Part shown: piece after piece, positions 1 to 8,080 of the stretch | Layout of the letters: each line of letters opens with the position of its first letter | Position numbering within the stretch: the first letter of the stretch is position 1 | Source: Pseudomonas proteolytica | Lineage (GTDB): Bacteria; Pseudomonadota; Gammaproteobacteria; Pseudomonadales; Pseudomonadaceae | Direction: 5' to 3' | DNA length: 46,283 bases | Assembly (NCBI RefSeq): GCF_007858275.1 | Contig: NZ_VFEV01000047.1 | Location: forward strand, 1-46,283 | The notes under the pieces: generated by a model | What the model was told of the DNA's origin: nothing | What the model saw: only the letters and a program-made list of their open reading frames with translations | Database searches by the model: none | Position numbers and translations under genes: made by a program

Positions 1-127
1 CCCCGCCAATGGGTCATTGGAGCAAGATCAGCCCTTTCGCTCCAATCGATCAGCCGCTTCGAAGGGCATGCTTCCAGCAAAAGTGATAGCAGGGAAGAAT
101 GCAAAAGCTAAAAAAAAGGTTCTCAAC
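1..127. repeat. Terminal redundancy, identical to 46157-46283
   Basis: Bases 1-127 are repeated exactly at the window end. The sequence before 46157 continues sensibly into base 128, because one gene reads across the join. This is the overlap left when a circular molecule is assembled with a 127-base word length. The true circle is 46,156 bp, and all annotation here should be read as circular. Confidence 0.95.
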
Positions 128-132
128 GCCAT
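1..132 (-). pseudogene. 5' part of a cysteine-rich exported protein gene crossing the circle junction (in-frame TGA)
   Basis: On the minus strand an ATG at 132-130 follows a good ribosome-binding site (AAGGA, about 7 nt upstream). The first residues form a typical signal peptide (MALRTFFLAFAFFPAITFAG). The frame meets a TGA at 30-28 after 34 codons, then stays open in the same frame through the circle junction to 45935. The part after the TGA is rich in cysteine. The gene starts 23 bp after the lipoprotein gene 155-505 and is probably in its operon. It may be a nonsense mutant, a read-through case or a sequencing error. I do not recognise the family. Confidence 0.5.
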
Positions 133-154
133 GACCTATCCTTGGATTTGAATT

Positions 155-505
155 TTACTTGTTTGGATCGAATTGCTGCCAAGAATCAGGCATGCCTGTG
201 CCGAAGCCACAATTCAGACAATCCAGCCCTTTCTCATCAACTGATCGATTGAAAGCAAATGTCTTGCCTTTGAGGTCAGTCAAAAGCAGCTTTTCGCCTT
301 TGCTTTTTGCCTCCCAGGTTTGTTCACTCAAGATCTTTTTCCGAAAAGGATCGACCTTCACTACTACGGCTTTACTGCCTTTAATATCGATCGCTACCAG
401 TGGTCCTATGATGCCTTGCATGGCTCGATAGCTACCCTCAAATGGATTGCCACAACCACTCAGACCGACACACAGCCCGATGAGGCAACCAACTTTTTTC
501 AACAT
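155..505 (-). CDS. Small lipoprotein, function unknown
   Basis: The 116-aa product starts MLKKVGCLIGLCVGLSGCGN, a lipoprotein signal with lipobox LSGC, so cleavage before Cys18 and lipid anchoring are expected. The mature part is about 98 residues, with a C-terminal CLNC pair. I chose the internal ATG at 505 because it puts the signal at the N-terminus; 12 codons of open frame lie upstream. It sits in the minus-strand gene row that starts at 4221 and is followed 23 bp later by the broken cysteine-rich gene. No family is recognised; an envelope role is inferred only from the signal. Confidence 0.7.
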   Translation of the reverse strand: MLKKVGCLIGLCVGLSGCGNPFEGSYRAMQGIIGPLVAIDIKGSKAVVVKVDPFRKKILSEQTWEAKSKGEKLLLTDLKGKTFAFNRSVDEKGLDCLNCGFGTGMPDSWQQFDPNK

Positions 506-530
506 CTGACTATCTCCTGGGAAATTGACC

Positions 531-821
531 TTAGCGGTCATCCTCTACGGTCTCATTGCGTGACAGAAGCCTTTCAGGCTGAACGTTTGGATTCCTCAGC
601 TGGACAACTAATTGCTCAAGCCCCAGCTCGGTAAGAAAGACCACCAGCTTGTCGAGACTCTTGAAGGTCCGCTCGCCGCCGCGCTGCCGGCGCAATGACA
701 CACATTCGGAACCCAATTGAATACGCAGCGACCACCCGTCGCGGGTGTTAAGGACCGAGATGTCATGCACCAGGCCAGCAGCTAGATATCGTCGTAGATC
801 AGCTTCGAAAATTAAGGACAT
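531..821 (-). CDS. Hypothetical 96-aa protein, perhaps partition-associated (ParC-like)
   Basis: The product begins MSLIFEADLRRYLAAGLVHD and has a compact alpha/beta look with no signal or membrane segment. Its length and N-terminus recall small proteins labelled ParC-family partition-associated in Pseudomonas plasmids and integrative elements, but I cannot confirm this and parA lies 8 kb away. The start at 821 is preferred because the 19 upstream codons look non-coding. The gene ends 25 bp before the lipoprotein gene, in the same direction. Confidence 0.5.
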   Translation of the reverse strand: MSLIFEADLRRYLAAGLVHDISVLNTRDGWSLRIQLGSECVSLRRQRGGERTFKSLDKLVVFLTELGLEQLVVQLRNPNVQPERLLSRNETVEDDR

Positions 822-979
822 AGACCACGCATCAGAAATGGAGCAGGAGGGCAGCCCGCAGGTCTTCCCCCCCATCACCAGCAGCAGAGTTATGGATTTT
901 ACCCTTCTACTACCCTGAAGCGCCGCGGTCTTGATGATATCAGCGCGCTACAGATTATCAATGCACAATTATTGACGTA

Positions 980-1411
980 TCAATAATTGTGTTTTGATAG
1001 CGCGTGTTGAAATTCTTCAGGAAGATCCGTCTCGCTTTCGCCGACGCGGCTGACAGTTCCTAACCCCCCGCAGCTCCCTCTCGAGCAATGGAGACGACCT
1101 TCCAGCCCCAACCAACCTTCGGAAAGCACTGTCTGGCTTCCATCCCTAAAGTCGAGGGTGACACTCAGAAAAGTGGACGAATATTTGAAAGGGTAGGTGT
1201 TAAGGATTCCGTGGCGCATCGCATCGTACGAGTACATTTTTCCGTAACCGGAGCTGTCGACCTTAAGCACTTTATAACCGGTACTCAATCCGCCATCGCT
1301 GATGTAGTACCCACTCACATCTGAAGAAATCATTTCTGGAATTTTTCCCCACGGGGTTAACACCAGAACACAACACGCGGCCACACAAAAAACCTTCGAC
1401 CGTTGTTTCAA
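980..1411 (-). CDS. Hypothetical exported protein, TTG start
   Basis: The 143-aa product has a basic N-terminus (KQRSK) followed by a hydrophobic stretch (VFCVAACCVLVL), a likely signal peptide or anchor. The best start is a TTG at 1411, preceded by AAGGAG about 6 nt upstream; no ATG with a comparable site exists. The rest is soluble and Ser/Gly/Tyr rich, with a Cys pair in GRLHCSRGSCGG. It is 16 bp downstream of the membrane-protein gene 1428-1670. Family unknown. Confidence 0.5.
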   Translation of the reverse strand: MKQRSKVFCVAACCVLVLTPWGKIPEMISSDVSGYYISDGGLSTGYKVLKVDSSGYGKMYSYDAMRHGILNTYPFKYSSTFLSVTLDFRDGSQTVLSEGWLGLEGRLHCSRGSCGGLGTVSRVGESETDLPEEFQHALSKHNY

Positions 1412-1427
1412 GGCATGCTCCTTTTGA

Positions 1428-1670
1428 TCAGTACCAGGTCCAAAGAAAGGCGACCACCACCCCCCACAACACCCAGCAGAACCGCTCTCTAAGCGTGTTG
1501 AGCTGGCTACGATGTGTTGCGTATATTGCAAACAAGGTCGCGAGCAACAGAAGTGCCAGATAAGCTTTGTGGACAGTGCTTGAGGACGCCTGAGGGAGCA
1601 GTGCAACAGACATCGGAAGTAAAGCGATCGCGGAGATCAGCCACGCAACGACAACCTTGTGATGGGTCAT
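1428..1670 (-). CDS. Small membrane protein, about three TM segments
   Basis: The 80-aa product is strongly hydrophobic, with segments around residues 7-26, 34-52 and 64-80 and basic connecting loops (THRSQLNTLRER). It starts MTHHKVVVAW. It lies 3 bp downstream of the 123-aa gene and 16 bp upstream of the exported-protein gene, so co-transcription is likely. No family recognised. Confidence 0.55.
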   Translation of the reverse strand: MTHHKVVVAWLISAIALLPMSVALLPQASSSTVHKAYLALLLLATLFAIYATHRSQLNTLRERFCWVLWGVVVAFLWTWY

Positions 1671-1673
1671 TTT

Positions 1674-2045
1674 TCAAGCTCTCCCTACGTAAGGCACCGT
1701 CGCAACTGGCAGCTCATTGATCAAGTGTTGAAGCTGTACCTCATGAATTTCCGCCATTCGGTCATCAAAGCCGTTTCGTCGATTTAGCTCTGCAGTCACC
1801 AGATACCAGGTCAAAGCGTCCAGTGACGGCGTCTCAAAAAGCCGGATCTCGATGGGAGTGGTTTCATCCCACTCATAGGCACCTATTCCGCTCAGCTGGG
1901 GCGACAGAAAATACTGATCCCCACGCATGACCCACACCAATCCCGGCCAAGGAGCGAGGCCATCAAACAGGTACCTGAGGTCGAGTGGGTTGTCCCAGTT
2001 TTCGCAGTAAGTGGCCGTTAGGCAGTAATCGAAGGTAAGGCTCAT
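1674..2045 (-). CDS. Hypothetical 123-aa cytoplasmic protein
   Basis: The product starts MSLTFDYCLTATYCENWDNP and is rich in aromatic and acidic residues, with no signal or membrane segment. The pattern suggests a small alpha/beta protein. It is tightly followed by the small membrane protein gene (3-bp gap). About 90 bp separate it from the TraG-like gene upstream. Such proteins next to a secreted or toxic partner can be immunity proteins, but nothing here proves that. Confidence 0.5.
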   Translation of the reverse strand: MSLTFDYCLTATYCENWDNPLDLRYLFDGLAPWPGLVWVMRGDQYFLSPQLSGIGAYEWDETTPIEIRLFETPSLDALTWYLVTAELNRRNGFDDRMAEIHEVQLQHLINELPVATVPYVGRA

Positions 2046-2136
2046 CTAGATGCACTCAAGCAGGGCGAGTTTGCATCGAAGCATGGGGGCTCGCGTGCCA
2101 GAACCACCTGCAGAAGGACGCTGAGTGAGCTTCGCA

Positions 2137-4023
2137 CTACTGATTGTCCGGTGGGTTGAGTGGCGACCGACGCTTTTCGGCACGCTCGCCGCGAGTTGTC
2201 CGTTTTTTCTGCTGACCTTCTGATCGATCGGCAGAGCCTGGCCGAGAAAGACGTTGACCGGCAGACTCCCGGCTTTGGCGAGAAGGCGCCGGTGTATCAG
2301 CTTTGTTAGGGGAGCCACCAGGTGACGACCCAGGCGAGCCCACGGTTTTCTGGGCTTGTTGAATCTTTGCGCGGAGTAGCTCTTGCTTTAGACCAGCGCT
2401 CTTGATGGCTGATATCTTAGAGAGCCCGCCAACTACTGAGCCTGCGACAGATGCAGCGATACTTCCTAATTGAGTGAAACTGGCAGCACTGTCCGTCTTC
2501 GGTAGCGTCTGAACTCTCAAAAGCGCTCCAGCAGCCCATGTCGCAGCCAGAATAACGAAACCGGCTCCACCAGCTAAAACTCCACGCATGCCATTAATAT
2601 CCAATGGAGTACCAGTGCTGCTAATAGCCGTAGCGGCTTGTACAAAACTAATTGTGGCTAGCTGGCTAGCAAGTAAATACAGAATACCTTCAGCGAAAAA
2701 AAGAGACAGGTATGTAAACACCAGTAATCGTATCCAATAGAGCAATATTTCAATGCCAAAGATACATGCCAGCAGAGCAACCAGCGGAAATATATGAATG
2801 AGAGCGGCTTGTCCCATTGCTGTTAAATAGACAAACCATGGAAGCTTTGCCGCTAGATCCAAAGTTGAAAGTGCACCATTTGCTTCATTGAGTGCCCCAA
2901 TCGCCTCAGATGCATTTTCGCGAACCTTTGAAGCAAAAGACGAATCATCAGGACCCGAATAAAGAGATCCTAGGCTTTTATTGACAACATCCGACCAGGC
3001 TCTCACCCCTGCAACAACAGATGGCTCTGAGTCAGGAGCTAAATTAGAAGGTCGAATACGGTCTCCCACTGCCCGATATCCCTCTTCAGCACCTGCTTGC
3101 GCGGCCTGATAAGCTTCGTAGCAATTCTCCGGAACGAAATATCGATTATTTACACCTGATGGCTCAGCTAACAGTGCTGAATCAGAGAGCGACCCATTAG
3201 CGATTTCCCAAGGATTCAGATAGCCTGCGGGTTCATCAACGCCACCTGACAATCTAGACTTCCATCCAGATTCATTAGGTAGCAAGTATCTTTTTCCAGT
3301 TTTCCATTTATCACTGCTCAGCTGCTCCAACGCAGCCTTGCCTGCCGACCTTCGAGCGCCTGCATTGTAAATGTCCATTACAGCTAGAGCTTGTCGAATT
3401 TGTGGAAACCAGGAAAAAGTCAGGCCGGATACCGTATCGGCACTGGCGCTACTAAGTATAGAAACTTGCGAGTCCGGTACTCCAAGCGCACCACCACCCC
3501 GTAGCCCTACGGCTTGCCAAGTAGTTTCCGGGACCTGTGCATTATCATTAGGATTTGGTTCGCAATATGTTTTGTAATCTTTCATGAGATTAGCTAAATC
3601 ACTTCCCATGAAAGGGCTGATTTCCCGTTCGGTGAGATCGGCAATCATCAGTGCAGATTGTTCGTTATCTTCAGTCCGATAAACTTGTACGAGCTTTGCA
3701 TATGTAGGAAGGATTACTTCAAGCGCAAATGATTGCCCCTTTGTCATTTCCATGCTGGCACGGCCAGGAAAGGTCACTGATTCAGTCTGCAAAGCAATAA
3801 ATACAAACAGCGAGGTGATAAAAACACCAAACGGTATGCTGGTGGGCCTACCCTGCACCAGATTCCAGATAATCCAAGTTAAAGAAATATAAGGCACTGC
3901 TGTGGCGAGCTGGCGAACTACCTCCGCAAGCTCAGCGTGTTTTGTTCCCATCGATATTAACGATGAAATCATGGCGTCTAGGCCGCTTTGGAATAGCCAT
4001 CCAAAATTACCAAATTCGCCCAT
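2137..4023 (-). CDS. TraG N-terminal-like / VirB6-like membrane protein
   Basis: This 628-aa protein has predicted membrane segments near residues 43-58 and 62-80, then a long hydrophilic region (about 85-390) with only two cysteines (C154, C301) that could form a disulfide. Further membrane segments lie near 395-460 and 480-505. The C-terminus (about 560-628) is basic, Pro/Ser/Arg-rich and probably disordered. This layout fits the TraG_N domain of F-type and ICE type IV secretion systems, which helps mating-pair stabilisation in the inner membrane. No other type IV secretion gene is on the plasmid, so it is an orphan with an uncertain job. Gene 4027-4221 lies 3 bp upstream. Confidence 0.55.
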   Translation of the reverse strand: MGEFGNFGWLFQSGLDAMISSLISMGTKHAELAEVVRQLATAVPYISLTWIIWNLVQGRPTSIPFGVFITSLFVFIALQTESVTFPGRASMEMTKGQSFALEVILPTYAKLVQVYRTEDNEQSALMIADLTEREISPFMGSDLANLMKDYKTYCEPNPNDNAQVPETTWQAVGLRGGGALGVPDSQVSILSSASADTVSGLTFSWFPQIRQALAVMDIYNAGARRSAGKAALEQLSSDKWKTGKRYLLPNESGWKSRLSGGVDEPAGYLNPWEIANGSLSDSALLAEPSGVNNRYFVPENCYEAYQAAQAGAEEGYRAVGDRIRPSNLAPDSEPSVVAGVRAWSDVVNKSLGSLYSGPDDSSFASKVRENASEAIGALNEANGALSTLDLAAKLPWFVYLTAMGQAALIHIFPLVALLACIFGIEILLYWIRLLVFTYLSLFFAEGILYLLASQLATISFVQAATAISSTGTPLDINGMRGVLAGGAGFVILAATWAAGALLRVQTLPKTDSAASFTQLGSIAASVAGSVVGGLSKISAIKSAGLKQELLRAKIQQAQKTVGSPGSSPGGSPNKADTPAPSRQSRESAGQRLSRPGSADRSEGQQKKRTTRGERAEKRRSPLNPPDNQ

Positions 4024-4026
4024 ACA

Positions 4027-4221
4027 TCAAGCCTCGATACTTGAGAAGATTTTTCCCGGTACGGTAAACAAAATTGATGCGGTTCCAAGGATGAAGACAA
4101 GTGCTGCCCACAGAGGGCCGGCCTTTGTGTACGCATAGTTTTCTAGAGTAGTGAATCCGACCACTAGAATGACTAACGTCACCAGTCTGGATCGACTCAT
4201 CTCAGTATTCAGCACCTTCAC
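4027..4221 (-). CDS. Small two-TM membrane protein, first gene of the minus-strand row
   Basis: The 64-aa product has hydrophobic segments around residues 12-28 (LVTLVILVVGFTTL) and 34-54 (GPLWAALVFILGTASILF). The GTG at 4221 has a ribosome-binding site (GTGAGGAA) upstream; an ATG at 4200 is an alternative. The stop is 3 bp from the TraG-like gene. The size and topology resemble the small VirB2/VirB3- or TraQ-like partners of type IV secretion membrane proteins, but that is inference. Confidence 0.5.
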   Translation of the reverse strand: MKVLNTEMSRSRLVTLVILVVGFTTLENYAYTKAGPLWAALVFILGTASILFTVPGKIFSSIEA

Positions 4222-4375
4222 GATAAATTCCTCACCTGTTAATCCTCACGGAGTTTCACTCTGAAGGAATCTAGCCAAAGCTCAAGTCAAAACAAGGCAT
4301 CCGAATTCGGTACCCGCTGTTAGCACTCAATGAATCGAAATAATCCATGCTCTGTAGCGTCATCACATTCAGTTC

Positions 4376-4479
4376 GTTCAGCTTAGGCTGAACGTGCAGC
4401 GCTCTACGCGCTGCTGCGTGCGAAGCACGCGGCTCTGTCAGGGTGATTCGCTACGCTCAACACCTCAGACAGAGCCGCG
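4376..4479. repeat. Cluster of four consecutive perfect stem-loops
   Basis: Four hairpins follow each other: GTTCAGC/GCTGAAC (4376-4393), GCAGCGC/GCGCTGC (4396-4414), GCGTGC/GCACGC with loop GAA (4416-4430), and a 12-bp stem CGCGGCTCTGTC/GACAGAGCCGCG (4428-4439 with 4468-4479). They sit upstream of the minus-strand gene row. They could be a terminator complex, a single-strand initiation site, or part of an origin of transfer or recombination site. Confidence 0.6.
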
Positions 4480-5113
4480 TCACGCGGTCAAAAGCGAAAT
4501 CGATGTGACACTCAAAGTTCTGCGTTGACAGCTCCAATCCAGACCTTTCAAGATGGCCATGCACCCGAGTTCACCATGAACTCACCCCACTTACTGACGT
4601 GCTATTTCATGTAGGTAAGAGGTCTTGGACTACAGCTATTTCTGTAAACCTAGACCATGGGAGGCGCCGGCAATGAGCAGCTAATGCTGCCCATCACCGC
4701 GTAAACGACTAAATAGTTGTTTGGTCGAAACCAACACAGGCCGGCCATCTGTTGCGGTTATTGCAAAGGCCTGATTGAAAGACTGCTTCGCCTTTCAATT
4801 AGAAACAAACCACTGTCTAACTCTTGACATAAAATTGAGTTGTAACCAGGGCGCGTAACCCAGGCGAGGTCTACTGACTTCGAAACTCAGTTGAGTTTGG
4901 CAGTGAGAAGCAAACAGTGAGAGTGCTTTCGAGCGCATCGTTGCAACGATAAATTATCGTTTGTCAACTGATAAGTCCGACTGAAACACGGGGCTAGGCA
5001 TTCATTGAATGTCGGAATCACCTGGCAGGAAGTTTCGAGCGCCCTTTTTGAGGTGCAGCTCAACCTCCAACATGCTTTAGTGGTTGCTGTAACTTACAAC
5101 ATAAGCCCCAGCT
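4480..5113. other. Long intergenic region before the recombinase pair, with a 17-bp palindrome
   Basis: No convincing gene lies between 4480 and 5113. AACGATAA-A-TTATCGTT at 4945-4961 is a perfect 17-bp palindrome about 150 bp before the first recombinase-module gene. It is a candidate operator or core recombination site. A TTGACA hexamer occurs at 4824-4829, but I see no good -10 at the right distance. Confidence 0.4.
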
Positions 5114-5536
5114 ATGAACGACAAGCTATCTCCTTTTCGCGATGCGATTTTCTACCGTTATCGCCAGCGTTATACCCTAGAAATGATCAAGCTGTGGCTA
5201 AGTGAAGTCCACAAGCTATCCGTCTGCATAAGCGCGATCGCTCGTTGTATAAATAGGAGCATGAGAGCCGTTTCTGGCTTTAATCGTATTGATTCTGATG
5301 ATGAATACAACTATTACAGGTCAAAGGCCACAGCACGACGACAAAACAGGAATTACAAGCGTCATTTAAGTCGATCATTAGGTCTGATCGAACACTATCG
5401 TGATAAATACAATTACACCGCCCGTGAGATACATGAACACCTAACAGATTTAGGAATCATTACATCGCTTAGCTCAATTCATAGAGCAATTAGGCTAATC
5501 AATGAACGAAAAAAAAATGAAATCAGCAAAAAATAA
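5114..5536 (+). CDS. Small basic helix-turn-helix-like protein paired with the integrase
   Basis: The 140-aa product is basic and rich in Arg, Tyr and Lys. Its C-terminal third (YTAREIHEHLTDLGI, then SIHRAIRLINE) looks like a helix-turn-helix. Its last 35 bases overlap the integrase gene in another frame, which suggests translational coupling. A role as recombination directionality factor or repressor of the integrase module is inferred from position and character. Ribosome-binding signals before the ATG are weak. Confidence 0.5.
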   Translation: MNDKLSPFRDAIFYRYRQRYTLEMIKLWLSEVHKLSVCISAIARCINRSMRAVSGFNRIDSDDEYNYYRSKATARRQNRNYKRHLSRSLGLIEHYRDKYNYTAREIHEHLTDLGIITSLSSIHRAIRLINERKKNEISKK

Positions 5537-6416
5537 AGTACAGCGAACTTTTGCAAAACCAACGTCTCAAGCAAAAGCGTTGAGCAAAGCCATGTACAAC
5601 GCCAATCAGATATCAGGATTGGGAACATCCCATAGCTATGAAGCTAGCTTGAAACTTGCTGCTCAATGGTTAAAAAATACTGGACGCGGCTCACTCTATG
5701 AACTTTCTCCCAAAGCCGCAAAGCAATACCTTAGCGAACGTGCAAAACTTGTCGGACAAAAAACTCTAGATCGTGATCGCCAAGCACTGCAGGCTGTACT
5801 TAGAGCTACAGGACGATTCAATTCCAAAGGCCGAATTTCTGTCATACAAGCTGACAAGCAGCAAGTACTCAAGAGTCGCAACTATACCGACGAGCAGTGG
5901 CGGCTTATTGCAGAGCACCAAACGTCGCGTAATGCATTGAGTACCGAGCTAGTCGCTGCATCAGGCTTAAGAGCTCACGAACTACTGACGCTACGACCCG
6001 CCGTCGAGCAGCCTATGAGCCAGCGCCCAGCAGATCCCGCTAAGTTTCGCTCTGGTATTCGCTATACCGTGGTTGGCAAGGGAGGACTCGTTCGAGAAAT
6101 ATCTCTTCCGCCGGAACTTGCTAAACGGCTTGAGGCATATAGGCGGGATGAAGCTGTTACCCGGATTGATCGTAGGATTCATTACAAATCGTACTATGAC
6201 ATCGGCGGAGGTCAGGCTTGGTCTCAATCATTCACCCAGGCTAGCAAAGTAGCGCTAGAGTTCAGCAATGGTGGCCACGGACTGCGTCATACCTACGCAC
6301 AAGAAAGGCATAGAGAGCTGCAAGTTTTGCTGGGTGACAACGATCGTGCAAAGCAAGTCGTTTCACAAGAAGTGGGCCATTTCCGACCTGAGATCACAGA
6401 TACTTACCTAAGGTGA
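5502..6416 (+). CDS. Tyrosine recombinase (integrase)
   Basis: The 304-aa protein has an N-terminal SAM-like core-binding region (about 25-125) and a C-terminal catalytic domain. All expected residues are visible: Arg157 (SGLRAHELL), Lys193 (VVGKGG), His259 and Arg262 (HGLRH), His293 (VGHFR) and the nucleophile Tyr302 (DTYLR) three residues before the end. On a plasmid such enzymes resolve multimers or mediate integration; no attachment site could be proved here. The start at 5502 lies inside the preceding gene; an ATG at 5517 is also possible. Confidence 0.85.
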   Translation: MNEKKMKSAKNKVQRTFAKPTSQAKALSKAMYNANQISGLGTSHSYEASLKLAAQWLKNTGRGSLYELSPKAAKQYLSERAKLVGQKTLDRDRQALQAVLRATGRFNSKGRISVIQADKQQVLKSRNYTDEQWRLIAEHQTSRNALSTELVAASGLRAHELLTLRPAVEQPMSQRPADPAKFRSGIRYTVVGKGGLVREISLPPELAKRLEAYRRDEAVTRIDRRIHYKSYYDIGGGQAWSQSFTQASKVALEFSNGGHGLRHTYAQERHRELQVLLGDNDRAKQVVSQEVGHFRPEITDTYLR

Positions 6417-6934
6417 ATTGTCTTTGTATCCAAAAAACTTGATGACAGAGCTGCATACTCGTCAACATTCAACCTGGAGTGGCCCAAACGATTATATGCC
6501 TTCCAACGGCGAGGCCAGGATTGATTGCAATCCTACTCGATAGCCCAGACGCTGGGATCTACTGCCAGGCCTGGATCTCAAAACGCATGCCTTCACCGAA
6601 GGCACCTAGCGAACTGTTTGACGCCGCAGGAGGGAGGGCAGCCAGCGCGCACACGCGCCCGGTTGAGCCCGAAGGGCGATTTATCCGGGTCTTGCGCCCG
6701 TAGGGGAGCCGAAGGCTCTCTCAGGGCAGCTTTATCGCCCTGGGACGCTTAGACGGGCTGTGATAAGGTCTGCTTGTCACCCGTTCAACGGGTGCAGGGG
6801 CTGTAAGCCCTTGCCTGGGGCTCGGGGCGAGTAGCCCCGTACACCGAGCCGCACCGTAGGTGCGACATGCTCGGGCGTCATATTGGGGTTGCGCAGCAAC
6901 ACCACCCTTCTGATTCTTTTTTACCTTCTGGTTA
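6417..6934. repeat. Gene-free region with an array of small stem-loops
   Basis: I see no convincing gene here. Between 6667 and 6863 six short perfect stems follow one another: GCCC-GAA-GGGC (6667-6677), GAGCC-GAA-GGCTC (6706-6718), CAGGGC/GCCCTG (6722-6742), CCCGTT-C-AACGGG (6780-6792), a GGGCT/AGCCC stem near 6799, and GCACC-GTA-GGTGC (6851-6863). Several have three-base GAA or GTA loops. The array lies between the integrase and the candidate origin. Its function is unknown; a structured RNA or replication-related site is possible. Confidence 0.5.
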
Positions 6935-7020
6935 ATGAGCGACACTTAAAAAATCTCCTACCGACACTTAAGATATTATTTCTAGTTAGGTGTGTAGGCT
7001 CGCCTGTGCATAAGTCCGCT
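6935..7020. other. oriV: Candidate replication origin (oriV)
   Basis: A perfect DnaA box TGTGCATAA lies at 7005-7013. Just before it is an AT-rich stretch with the direct repeat CGACACTTAA (around 6940 and 6962). The site is downstream of repA (repA reads leftwards and ends at 7142), the usual place of the origin relative to repA in IncFII-type plasmids. No long iteron array is seen, which fits a RepA of this family. Confidence 0.6.
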
Positions 7021-7141
7021 TTCGGGGTGATCGGGTGCCCTGAACGGGCATTGCGGAGAACTTGGAGGGAGGGATTAAGACAAATCGCTGAGGAATGGCC
7101 GTGCTTGCCGTAATCGAGGCGTGTGGGTACCTCCAGAGCCG

Positions 7142-8080
7142 TCAGGCTAGGAGTCTGCTGGCCTTGGCTTGAATGATTCGGTCAGCTTCTGCGTTTACTT
7201 CTGCTGCTGTCTTCTCGGGGTTGGCCATCTTTAGGGAGACCAGCAGCTCCATCCTGGCCCGCTGGTAGGCCTCATCGTAGGCCGGGGGCTGCTCCGGTCG
7301 CGTATCCCTGAGCCCTGCCCTCGAGGTCAGGCTGGCCGCTGGTGGATCATCAGGAGCAGCTTTAGGCGTTCCCTCACTGTTGTCCTTGGGGCTGCTAGCT
7401 TTGGGGTTTAGAATTCCGCCTATGACCAGTGCGTTACGCGCCCAGGAGGTCATGGTTCCACCTACTTTCTTGATCTTCTTGGCAAGACGCTTTATTGCGC
7501 GCTCCCGCTCATGCTGCAACCGGCGACCTAGGCCGAAAGCAGTGAAAAGCAGGCGGTTAACCGCCTTTACCGCTGCTAGGCCGCGCCAGGATCCGTCCTC
7601 TTTCATCTGTCGCGGCTGACTAACCGTCAGCAGGTTTGCACGTTGCAAATCTGCCATAGCGCGCTCTGCGCGACGGAAGTTTAGGCCAGTGAATTCAACA
7701 AGATAATCCAGCGTAAGGGACATAAAGCCCTGCCGTGTCGGGATGCCGCAGCGTAATGAAACTAGGTCGGTATTCGCGATGATTGCAGCAAGTAACACCA
7801 AACACGCCTCGCGGCGCTCGCTGCGCTGCTGTCGGCCCTTGGCACTGCGATTGGCGTTGCGCAGTGAAGGCAGCGCGTTAGGTGTGCTGTAGTAGCGCCG
7901 AGCGCGCTCGATCAGCTCTACTAGGATACCGGGCAAATTCTTATCGGAAGCGGTCACGGGCTTGACCAGCTCCAGCCTGGGGAATTCTGGCGAATGCCCG
8001 CAATAGTTGCCACCGTCGTTAACACGGGGCACATATGGCCTTTGACGTTTTCCTGAGGATGCTACTGAGCCTGAATCCAT
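7142..8080 (-). CDS. repA: Plasmid replication initiator RepA (IncFII RepA family)
   Basis: The 312-aa protein resembles IncFII-type RepA proteins. The middle part (RQGFMSLTLDYLVEFTGL, then RAERAMADLQRANLL, DGSWRGLAAVKAV) is the DNA-binding helix-turn-helix region, followed by a basic stretch (ERERAIKRLAKKIKK). RepA binds the origin and recruits host replication proteins. The ribosome-binding site before the ATG at 8080 is weak, and a short overlapping leader frame starts at 8120, consistent with leader-dependent translation as in IncFII relatives. Candidate oriV is 120 bp downstream, and hairpins that could belong to an antisense RNA lie upstream. Confidence 0.85.
   Translation of the reverse strand: MDSGSVASSGKRQRPYVPRVNDGGNYCGHSPEFPRLELVKPVTASDKNLPGILVELIERARRYYSTPNALPSLRNANRSAKGRQQRSERREACLVLLAAIIANTDLVSLRCGIPTRQGFMSLTLDYLVEFTGLNFRRAERAMADLQRANLLTVSQPRQMKEDGSWRGLAAVKAVNRLLFTAFGLGRRLQHERERAIKRLAKKIKKVGGTMTSWARNALVIGGILNPKASSPKDNSEGTPKAAPDDPPAASLTSRAGLRDTRPEQPPAYDEAYQRARMELLVSLKMANPEKTAAEVNAEADRIIQAKASRLLA

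Noticed and set aside
28..30. TGA as a selenocysteine codon
   Set aside because: No selenoprotein family match and no selenocysteine insertion hairpin recognised just downstream; a nonsense mutation or sequence error is simpler.
1..127. Terminal repeat as phage terminal redundancy or an insertion-sequence end
   Set aside because: No phage structural genes; the repeat is exact, 127 bp, only at the window ends, and a gene reads through the join.
2137..4221. A complete conjugation region
   Set aside because: Only a TraG_N-like protein and a small membrane protein are present; relaxase, coupling protein, VirB4 and other core genes are missing from the whole circle.
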